Assembly (NCBI RefSeq): GCF_022539505.1
Contig: NC_061512.1
Coordinates: 246,342,510-246,406,509 of the forward strand
Source of the DNA: Lolium rigidum
Taxonomy: Eukaryota; Streptophyta; Magnoliopsida; Poales; Poaceae
DNA length: 64,000 nucleotides
Direction of reading: 5' to 3'
Numbering within the stretch: position 1 is the first letter of the stretch; each line of letters begins with the position of its first letter. This document shows positions 1 through 8,841 of the stretch, in pieces. The translations under genes were made by a program, and so were the position numbers. The notes beneath the pieces were generated by a model, which saw nothing but the letters and a program-made list of their open reading frames with translations, did not search any database and was not told the DNA's origin.

Positions 1-305
1 GCAAATTCGACAAAAATAACCCTTGGGCGAAAGGAATGGCAAAAATGCACTATCGGCGAAACTATTTCGCAGAACTAACCCTCGCGTGCCGCGCCTGCAA
101 CCACGGCGCTGCAGTCCGCTGTGCCACGCCCTCCGGCTCGGCGCGGCGGGCGTGCGCGCGTGGCCTGGCGGGCCCCGGTGCGCGGTAGTGCAACGCCCGG
201 GCTAGGGCGCGGCACGTATACGTGCAACGCCGGCGCCGGTGGCGCGGCACCGGCGCACGCATAAGGCAGCCCAGGCCCGCCCGACCCGGCCACTTCGTCC
301 CTTTT
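1..305 (+). repeat. Left terminal inverted repeat of MULE-A
   Basis: Begins gcaaattcgacaaaaataac and matches the right end in inverted orientation over about 300 bp with scattered mismatches and small indels. The inner two thirds are very GC-rich and hold 27-bp dyads at 87-113, 122-148, 189-214 (one base short) and 223-249. A TIR of this length in a MULE normally includes promoter sequence for the gene next to it. Confidence 0.93.
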
Positions 306-720
306 CTCGGTTGAGAGGAGTGGCGGCGGCTGCTAGGGTTTTCTCTCCCCTCTTCTAATCCCCACCCAAACTTCACAGATCTGAGCCATTTCTCCGTGGA
401 TTTCGAACCCTCCAAGTTTCTAGAGGTGCTCTCCCTCATTTCTCTTGTTTTTGACCTATTGGATTCTTGTTTTTGTTGTTGCACATGCCGCAATCTTGGA
501 ATCCCTAGATATATGAATTGACCCAAATGTTATGAAATGTGTAGTTGTTTTGGCCTATTTTGGGCTCCTATGGTGTATATGATGCATTTTGCTTAAGATT
601 GGTAGGTTAGGGTTAGTGCTATTGTTATGCTTTTGTTATGGTGTGTTATGATTAGGGTTAGGATTAATGTTGGCTTGGTGTATATAAAGCGGTTTGTTGT
701 TATGTTTGTATATTTTAGGG

Positions 721-3700
721 ATGGCGAGAATTGTCCATGTTCATCATGTGGACAAGGACTCTTTTTTGAAAGGAAACATTGAGCCGGACCCGGATGAGGT
801 TGACTTGGTGTTCGAGCGTAGCCCTAATTATGCAGAGGTCTTGGAACAAGTTAGGATTGATTTGAATTGGATGGACCCGAGTTATGTAGTTGAGTTGGAG
901 GGAAGACATAATGCGGGGTTTGGAATGCATGTTCGTTGGAAGACAATGCGTATCAACTCGGAGCAACGTTGGGTTGCATACAAGGAGGTGGTGGCAGAAT
1001 CACTAGATAAGGCTCTTGAGTTGTTCGCCACCAAAAAGGTTGATACAGACTTTGCACTTGGACTTGAACCGGCTTGCCTCCCCGTTGAATGGTACGAGTC
1101 ATCAACCTTTTAACCAAGAGGAAATAAGCGAGCCTCGTTGTAATAATGAGGCAAATGATGAGGAGGAAGAAGATGGGAATGAGGTTGAGCTTCACGAGAA
1201 CAATGTTGGAGATTTGGATAAGTATTATATCCAAGAGAATATGGACCGTGAGCTCCCGTATAGTCGATGCTATGCATCAGACTCGGATGATGATGGTCCC
1301 GATGAAGAAATTGATGAAGAGGGATTCACGGCCAAGGAGGCGGAAGCCCACGAGAAGGTATTGGGACGAGATCATCGGGTACCCTTGTTTCGTGATCTTA
1401 GTCTTGCGGATGAAGCCATAGTTGATGGCGGTATGGGTGTAGTGCTTGGACCGAGGCCTATTTCTCACCGTGATGATAATCACGCGATGAATGGGATTGC
1501 TTCCGAATAAAGTTCTCAACATTGTTGGAGTTGAAGCATTGGCTTAAGGAGTACTCGGTGAAGCATCATCGTCCGTACAAGGTGGTTCACTCGGACGTCA
1601 AGCAACGTTACTACGTTAAATGTGAGGAGGATGGATGCCCTTGGGTTGTGCGTGCAAGACCATTGAAGGGAGGTCCCGATTGGCACATATCTAGTTGTGT
1701 ATCAACTCACATGTGCCGAGGAATGAGGATGGATGGAAAAGATGCCAAGCACGAGCACCGACAACTTAAATCTGAGTTCATCGCATATAGGCTTTCGAAC
1801 TCCATCTCGTCACTTCCAACAATGAGCATCAAGAGTGTGCAGGAGCTTGTGCAAGCTATCTTCAACTACGAGGTGAAGTACGGAAAGGCATGGAAGGCGA
1901 AGCAAGCCGCGTTCAAGATGTTGTATGGTGATTGGGAGGAAGCATATAACCGACTCCCTAGGTTGTTAGGAGCGATGGCCGCCGCTAACCCGGGCATGGT
2001 TCATGTGGTTGAACCGTATGGCAATAAGACAAGGATTTACAACGGGAAGAAGGTTCGAGTATTTGGCCGTGCATTTTGGGCATTTCAAGCAATGCGTGAG
2101 AGCTTTTGAACATTGCAGGCCTATCATCTGCGTCGATGGTACCTTCTTGACCGGACAATTCAAGGGCACTCTCTTGGTTGCAATAGCAAATGATGGACAA
2201 AACCGGTTGGTTCCTTTGGCCTTTGCTTTGGTTGAAGTGGAGAACAATGATAATTGGGAGTGGTTCTTCCATATTTTGAGAACGAAGGTATTGCCAACCC
2301 ACGAGAGAAACATGTGTCATCTCGGATCGTCATCAAGGAATCCTCAATGCGGTGATGATTGACATTCCCGGTTATGCTCCTTTGCACCATCGATGGTGCA
2401 TGAGACATTTTTGTGCAAACTTCTATAGGGCTTGTGGGAGCAAGGAGTTGGCGGATGATCTCCAAGATTGTTGTCTAGCTTACACGGACCGACGTTTCGC
2501 AAACTTGTACAACAGATTGCTTGCTAACAAAAAACTCAATCCTGGAGGTCTCGAGTTTCTCAATAGGCACATTCAAGATGTGCCTAAGTGGGCACGAGCA
2601 TATGATGAGGGAGGACGGAGGTATGGTCATATGACAAGCAACTTGGCAGAATGTTTTAACAAGGTGTTGAAAGGTGTCCGTGCATTGCCGGTGACTCGCA
2701 ATAGTGAGATATACATTCGACAAGATGAATACGTATTTCCCGAAGTACTCTGATGAAACTGACATGCAAATTGCTGGAACGTTCAAGAAGAACAAGCACA
2801 AGTACAAGTACCCACCAAAGATTGACGAGTGGATGGAATTTCAGTCGCGTAAGGCGGACTCCCAAGTTGCCACACTGTTTGATAATGATGAGCTCATTTA
2901 CCAAGTTGACGAGCCAGGAGGAACCACAGGTGACGGTGTCCAACACGGTGGCCGAGCATTCAAAGTCTCACTTAAGATTTGTGATTGCACATGTGGAAGA
3001 CCATTGTTGCTTCATCTCGCGTGCTCCCATTTGCTAACGGCTGCTCGCACGCGACATGTGGACTACAACCACCCGCTCACCGTCAGAGAGTCCGAGTTCT
3101 CTATGGAGACCATCAAGAAGACATGGGAACCTAGATTCCACCCATACCTTGACCAGTCGCAGTGGCCGGAGTATCATGGAGTTCAACTATGGCCCGATCC
3201 AGATTGGAAAGTGGTTAGACGCGAAGACGCAGAACTAAGCGTTTTAGGAGCGACATGGATGGTTGGGGCCGTGGTGGTGCACGAGAATGGGGAGCGGACC
3301 AATTCCAAGAGCCCCGTGAGAGAGCTCGTTGTGGCACGTGCAATGGTGAAGGACACAATGCACGGAAATGTGAACAAAGAAAGAGAGCCAAGGGAAATGA
3401 AGCTAACAATAGCCAACCAAGAAGTAGCCAACAAACAAGCACTAGCCAACCAATAAGTAGCCAACCAAGAAGTAGCCAACCAAGAAGTAGCCATCAAGCT
3501 AGCACTAGCCAACCAATAAGTAGCCAACCAAGAAGTAGCCAACCAAGAAGTAGCCATCAAGCTAGCACTAGCCAACCAAGAAGTAGCCACCAAGCAAGCA
3601 CTAGCCAACCAAGAAGTAGCCAACAAGGTAGCACTAGCCAACCAAGAAGTAGCCAACCAAGAAGGAACCAACTTGGTCTTAGAAGACGACGTGGCGGTGT

Positions 3701-3803
3701 TAATCCGAATAGTATGATAGGATACCTACAAGGACCAAATCCGTATGTGTATCCATTTTGTTGCTCTAAATTTCCTCTTTATATTGCTCTCTACAATTGT
3801 TAA
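721..3803 (+). pseudogene. MuDR-type MULE transposase, apparent frameshifts
   Basis: Cut-and-paste DDE transposase acting on the element's TIRs. Reading across six frame changes gives, in order: an N-terminal region (721-1090), an acidic linker (1130-1330), a MuDR-type DNA-binding region (1510-1760), and the MULE catalytic domain with D in CVDGTFLTG (codon 2135), D in ISDRHQG (2325) and E in NLAECFNK (2649). A SWIM zinc finger (CxCGRP..CSH, 2985-3045), a CCHC knuckle (CGTCNGEGHNARKC, near 3330-3372) and a serine-rich repeat tail follow. Start ATG 721 follows TTTTAG, a plausible 5'-UTR intron acceptor. Frame changes lie at 1095, 1504, 2086, 2302, 2695 and 3222. All six are at CAG/CTG-like words, so the gene may be intact in reality. 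The catalytic triad and zinc ligands are all present. Confidence 0.92.
3418..3660 (+). repeat. 15-bp tandem repeat encoding an SQPRS-rich tail
   Basis: Iterations of agtagccaaccaaga, with longer variants containing caagctagcact, run through the 3' part of the transposase frame. They encode repeated SQPRS/SQPIS and HQASTSQ blocks. The array keeps frame throughout, because units are multiples of three, and follows the CCHC knuckle. It is probably a disordered linker or tail that varies in length between copies of the element. Confidence 0.85.
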
Positions 3804-3844
3804 TTGTTGTTACTAACTTTCCTATATTTCATTATTTGCGGTGT

Positions 3845-4364
3845 ATGTCTTCTCAGCCCAACAAGGGCAAGGGGGTGTGGGAGGAGGCCAATGATGGGGA
3901 AGATGAGAAGTCGGGAGTGTGGGAGGAGGCTGTGAGGAGGGTGAGGGAGCAGGACGCGGCGGAGTGTGAGAGGCAAAGGCGTGAGGAGGAAGAAGCGAAG
4001 TGGCAGGAAAAGGAGCGTGGGAGACTTGAGTATTACGAACGGCTAAGGCTTGAGGAGAAGAGGCACAAAGATGCGGCAAAAGAACGTCAAAGGAAGGCGG
4101 AGGAAAACTCGGAAAAAGGAGTGTGCACGTATGAAGATAATAAGGGCGAGGGAGAATAGGCAAATGATGGACCGGTTGGCACATGAGGCGGAGGTCATAA
4201 GGAAGGAAAGAGCTGAAGAAGAAGAGATGAAGAGAAGCATGGAGAGCCGGGTGTACTTCGACTCCGTGGTTCAACTCGCTCGCGATTTGAGGGAGAAAGA
4301 AGAACTAGAGGAAGAAATGAGGAAGAGGAAGAGGAGTGGGCAAGGAGCCTTCCCGACGCAGTAA
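3845..4364 (+). CDS. Coiled-coil, charged ORF of MULE-A (separate gene or last transposase exon)
   Basis: From ATG 3845 the frame encodes a strongly charged, Glu/Arg/Lys-rich helical protein (VWEEAVRRVREQDAAECER and similar heptad-like stretches). It breaks near 4108 and continues in another frame to a stop at 4364 (AHEAEVIRKERAEEEEMKR, then DLREKEELEEEMRKRKR). The break is a CTCG word, and reading CTG joins both halves into about 173 codons. A possible intron (donor near 3740, acceptor TCTTCTCAG at 3857) could make it a terminal exon of the transposase, but the phases do not join as written. The family is not recognised; a coiled coil suggests oligomerisation. Confidence 0.6.
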
Positions 4365-4394
4365 ATCAATTGTTTCATGTCTCGCCGCGTGTTT

Positions 4395-4560
4395 CGAACC
4401 TTGATGTGTTGTCGTGTAATTCGAACCTCCATGTGTTGTCTTACAATTTGAACCTCGATGTGTTGTCTTGTAATTCGAACCTTGAATCTTTGTTAGTGCT
4501 ATCAAATTCGAACCTTGTGATATCTTTGTTACTGCTATCAAATTCGAACCTTGTGATATA
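4395..4560 (+). repeat. ~31-bp imperfect tandem repeat between convergent MULE-A genes
   Basis: Recurrent ttcgaacct followed by tgatgtgttgtcttgtaa-type segments, five or six imperfect copies, the last two diverged to caaattcgaaccttgtgata. It sits in the 3' region of the rightward genes just before the GC-rich dyad array. No coding role is seen. Confidence 0.7.
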
Positions 4561-4626
4561 TATTGTGTGTTAGCAAGAGGTAAAGCACAGCTGTTAAAAA
4601 GGAAGAGGCACAGCAGGGGTGATAAC

Positions 4627-7549
4627 TTAACAGAGAGGGGTGCCACGCCGCAAGCCTCGGCGTTGCATCCAGGGATGCCGCGCCGCAGGTGCAGGCGCTG
4701 CAGCAGTGCGGCGCCGTTGTAGCCGGCGCGGCAGCTGTGCGTGCCAAGCCTGGCGCGGCTCTTCGAACGGTAGAAAACAGAGAGGCATGCAACGCCCCAG
4801 CCTTCGGCGTTGCACCATGGGCCGCCGCGCCCCAGGCCTTGGCGCTGCAGGCCTGCCACGCCGCCCTGCCCGGCTTTGCAGCACCGCGTGCTTCACCCGG
4901 CGCGGCTCTGTTAACGAGTCGTTAACAGAGAGGCAAGCAACGCCCCAGCTCTCGGCGTTGCACAAGCGCTGGCCGCGCCCCAAACCGTGGCTTTGCACTT
5001 TCTCATCATTCCTTGCACGCTTGGTCTTGCCTCCCCTCCTAGGCGGAATCTTCTGACGTGGCTCCATGTGCTCTTCTTCGTCAGACTCGATGACGGCTTT
5101 CTTCCTCGCCTTCCTTGCGGCCGGAGCCTTTGCGTATGCGTCCGGTGTGTACCTATCTTGCCGTTTCTTTCTAGGCTTCAACTTGTACGCGGACCGTTTA
5201 TTCTTCACATACTTGTCCAATGGCACTTCCTCATCATCCTCATCCACCTCATGTTCACTTTCGGCCTTCAAATAGAACAAGCAATGAATGAACAACTAAA
5301 GCAAGTAGGAACACATGGTTACAGTGGCGATGTAATACCTCATCGGAAACCTCCTCGTCACGGGAAGTAGAATTGGAGTTGTTCGCATCATCTTGGTCGG
5401 AGGGCGATGCGGACCTTGATTGGGACGGCGTCATAATCTCAGGATCACGGCAACCAAGTAGGTTCGACAACCGACGTAGCTTCTGGCCCTGGCGCTGAAA
5501 AACCAGGAAATGGTCAAAACTAGAGGATATTAAAGATGCAAAGAGCAACTAGAGTATCATTCTATGTACGAACCTTCACAAATTCTCGAAATGAACTCTC
5601 GCCCTTCTCACCATGTGGAAACGACTCCAAAGCGGTCTCATGCTCAACTGCTTGCTTCTGGATCTCCGTACGCTGTGATGCAAACAAATGACCTCTCGAA
5701 GAGAAATGCAAAAAAGTTCCATAGTGAAAGGACAAACATAAAGTAAGATATGTTACCACAAAGTTTAGCATTGGAGCAAAAGAGGTTTGGCGCCCTTCCC
5801 TAACAAGCTTGTTGTACTTGAGGGTGGCAATATCGTCGAATATCAAGGGCTCTTCCAAAATCTCATGCCCATAAGCGTCCGGAAGGATCTGAACACGAGT
5901 GTTGTCAAGAAACCAACGGAGGTACTGGTTGAAAGCATCCTCTCTATGTTCTTCATATTGGATTCCTTTCGCTTTCTTCTGTTCCTCCACTCGCATGACG
6001 AATTTCTTCACATGCTTCTTATGAATGTTGTGCCAATCCGTCTTCTTGGTCCTCCTCCTGTCAAAGCTGCAAATGGAGAAACCCATGTCAATGATGCGAA
6101 TGGAAAATACATCAATTTACAAAGAGCTACAAAGGAGGTCTCACCCGTGAAGTACTATACTCGTGTCCTTCCATTCGAGAGGGCAAGGCTGAAGTAATCC
6201 AAATTGTCTCATAACCCGCTGTGGCATATGATGCTCAACGGCCCACATGCATACCAAGGGACAATGCATATACCAAAGATGAGCTTCCGCCATGCAAGCC
6301 GGGTTAAGTGTGAATGTTGAAGCGTTACCAAGCTGCGATCGAGGACCATATGGCTCCCATTCCACCTACATCGTACCACAATGATGTAAAAAAAGAAAGT
6401 TACAAAAACACCGTGCATTGGACTTATGGGATGAAAATATTCACCTGCTCCGGTGTTAGGTTATCAAACTCGTTGGTGTACGTCTGATAGGCCGCTATTG
6501 GGTCGCCACTGAACTCGGAGACAATGTCCCACCGATAAGCCCAAGTGGGTCGCCGCAATCGGTTGCCGTGATCATTGTACTTCTTGTAATCGAGAACACG
6601 AGGCCTTCCGACAGGAAGCGCTCCCAGCTCCAAATCGATAGAAGAAGCAACGGACCACCAATGCAAGCGTCCTTACCGATCCTGCAACAAGCTTCGTCCA
6701 ACTACACAAAAAGGGAACAAATATTAGTCTTGTCCCAAAATGAAGATGTAATGTACAAATGGGTTAGGGTTGATACAAGTGATTACCTGGCGGTACAAGA
6801 AGGCCAATGCCGCCGAACCCCAACTCCATTTAGTCTCCATTTTGGTTAACGCCTTCAACCAGTGCCACTGAGCGGTATTCCCACTGCGATCGGGAAATAG
6901 AGTTCTCGTGATAACATACCACACATACACACGTGCGTATAGCTTAATCACATCACGGCTGGCTCCCTCCGGGCATGTCTTGAAGTTCTGTGAGATCCAA
7001 GTGAAAGTAGCCCCGGCGGAGACCCTTAATTTCTCACCCCTCTTGTTTACAATCTCATCAGGAGCCTTGCCAATAAGGTCAAACATCTTGCCACGCCAGT
7101 CTTCACAAGATGTGTCGATACATAGTGGCTTCCCCTCAATGGGGAGTGCAAGTATCATCGACATGTCCCGCAAAGTCACGGTCATCTCACCGGTTCGGAG
7201 GTGAAAACTATGCGTCTCCGGTCTCCAGCGATCAACAAGAGCAAGTGATGGCGGAAGGGTTCATGCTCGGTGTCCGCCGGGTCACCATATGGATGAATGG
7301 AAGTAGACCTAGCGGCTCGATGTACTCCGTGTATCGCTCATCGTATGGCATCTTCTCGTAAGGACGAGGCCTCGTGACACCTAAGTCGGAGGGGTCCAAA
7401 GACCTACACAAATAGAAGCCTTATTATTACATATGCATATAGCATTGGAAAATAATATGTACCACTAGGTTTATTTCTATTACCTGCTTCTTCTCGGACA
7501 TTAAGTACGCAAGGTGTCTAGTATCGTAATGAGGTTCGAGAAGCGACAT
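4627..7549 (-). CDS. MULE-encoded plant mobile domain (PMD) protein, eight exons
   Basis: Predicted minus-strand exons with GT-AG borders: 7549-7484, 7403-6787, 6701-6445, 6365-6145, 6066-5757, 5672-5574, 5494-5339 and 5265-4627. PMD hallmarks are YIEPLGLLPF, MTVTLRDMSMILALPIEGKP, LDEACCRIGKDACIGGPLLL, LPVGRPRVLDY, RRPTWAYRWDIVSEFSGDP and MPQRVMRQFGL. The later exons encode a charged tail with basic stretches such as RKKRQDRY. PMD proteins occur in plant transposons and in the domesticated Arabidopsis silencing factors MAIN and MAIL1. A role in this element's expression control is inference. Frame changes at 7493, 7242 and 6619 all lie on CTG/CAG words. The last exon runs into the dyad array, so its C-terminus is uncertain. 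Confidence 0.85.
4641..4997. repeat. Internal array of 27-bp 9-9-9 dyads (same motif as in the TIRs)
   Basis: Units of TGCNNCGCC, nine bases, then GGCGNNGCA occur at 4641-4667, 4676-4702, 4707-4733, 4788-4814, 4823-4849, 4854-4880, 4936-4962 and 4971-4997, with a broken ninth near 4742. Each keeps exactly 9-nt arms and a 9-nt spacer. The arms tolerate CG, CA or AA in the two central positions. The array lies at the 3' ends of the convergent genes and overlaps the last exon frame of the PMD gene. Confidence 0.85.
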
Positions 7550-8108
7550 CCTACACATATGTGAGCAATAGTAACAACATTAGAGCTAATATGTGAGCAA
7601 ATGTGACAAAATATAAAATAATATGTGACCATGTCACTACAAATTCTAGCACACAAGACCCAAACAATATGAACACAAATGCTATTCACATCCTACAAGA
7701 TTAAAAATGGGTATAAATTTCTAGATATCTTGATGAACTAGGGTTTCCCAAGAGCTAATATGTGAGCATTTTACTTCAAAATCTAGGCCACAAATAAACT
7801 AAACAATAGTCACACATTTACTATGGCCATGCTACAAAATTGGTTTCTAGAACTATTCATGAACTAGGTTGACAAATTTCTTCACATTTTCGGATAAAAT
7901 AGATGGGGATTGAGAGGGAAAATACCTTGGAGAAAGGTGGGGAGCAAGATCCGGATTGAAGGAGGGAGAGAGGGTGGATTGGAGGAGGGACAGAGAGGAC
8001 AGCAGCCGCCCCCGACGCCGCCCCCGACGCCGCCGACGCCGCCGCCACCGCCGCCTTCTGGTGCCTCCCGCGCCGCCTGGTGCCTCCCCGGTCTGGAACC
8101 CTAGCGAA

Positions 8109-8413
8109 ATAGGGAAGAACTGACCGGCTCGGGCGGGCCTGGGCGGCCTTAAGCGTGCGCCAGTGCCGCGCCCCAGATGCCAGCGTTGCACATCTACGTG
8201 CCGCGCCCTGGCCCGTGGCGTTGCACTGCCGCGCACCGGGGCCCGCCAGGCCACGCTGGCACTCCTGCCGCGCCGAGCACTAGGGCGTGGCACAGAGGAT
8301 TGCAAAGCCTTGTTGGCAGGCGCGGCACTCGAGGGTTAGTTTTGCGAAATAGTTTCGCCGACGGTCCATTTTTGCCAATCCTTTCGCCCAAGGGTTATTT
8401 TTGTCGAATTTGC
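8109..8413 (-). repeat. Right terminal inverted repeat of MULE-A
   Basis: Inverted copy of 1-305, ending cgaatttgc at 8405-8413. It carries 27-bp dyads at 8164-8190, 8199-8225, 8266-8292 and 8301-8327, all with the exact 9-9-9 spacing. It lies upstream of the leftward PMD gene and would serve as its promoter region. Confidence 0.93.
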
Positions 8414-8841
8414 CCACCAAGGAGCTCTACCAATCGATGCGCGCGCTAGCTAGCTACTCCGATGCGTGGGTGGTTGCAGTCTTGCAGAGGAGCCAGGGAC
8501 ATTCGTCATCGTTCCCGGGACGGACGCACGGCGGGCGGTACAAGCGGCTGAAGAATCTCACTGGCGACTGACCAGCTCACGCATCCGATCCAGCTCGCTG
8601 CCGACAGCGTGTAGCACGGTGTGAGTATGCATCACGGATGCTCGCTAGTTCAAACCTTGATCCTATACTTCTGCAATGCACGGAGTGAACCAGCTGCATC
8701 TCATATTCTCATGCCCACTGTCTGACAGGATGGGTAGAAAATTGTAAGATTAGCTGTAAGATTAGCTTTGAACCCGCGAGCTACCTTGAAAATTGTGAGC
8801 TTCAGAGTAGACAACTCAACATGCATCTCTCGGATCAATAC
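8414..8841. other. Spacer without recognised features
   Basis: About 430 bp between MULE-A and the Harbinger remnant. It is of mixed composition with no ORF of note, repeat or RNA gene that I can support. Confidence 0.5.

Larger units (their letters stand above)
1..8413 (+). mobile_element. MULE-A: long-TIR Mutator-like element with transposase, coiled-coil and PMD genes
   Basis: The first ~305 bases match the reverse complement of 8109-8413, which defines a long-terminal-inverted-repeat Mutator-like transposon. The left tip lies at or just before the window start, so the 9-bp target duplication cannot be checked. Inside, a MuDR-type transposase and a coiled-coil ORF read rightward and an 8-exon plant-mobile-domain gene reads leftward, the two sides converging near 4.4-4.6 kb. 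Each TIR would act as promoter for one side. TIRs and intergenic DNA share a 27-bp dyad motif. The element could be autonomous if the frameshifts in its genes are sequence errors, as their common CAG/CTG context suggests. Confidence 0.93.

Noticed and set aside
3183..3671. Minus-strand frame with repeated WLATSW
   Set aside because: It is the antisense reading of the 15-bp minisatellite in the transposase frame.
721..3803. Programmed ribosomal frameshifting in the MULE-A transposase
   Set aside because: Six changes in both directions, none at a slippery heptamer, all at CAG/CTG words; MuDR transposases are read as one frame.
4641..8327. A CRISPR-like array from the regular 9-9-9 spacing
   Set aside because: Plant nuclear DNA with eukaryotic genes and introns; the repeats are dyads with irregular distances between units and no cas genes.
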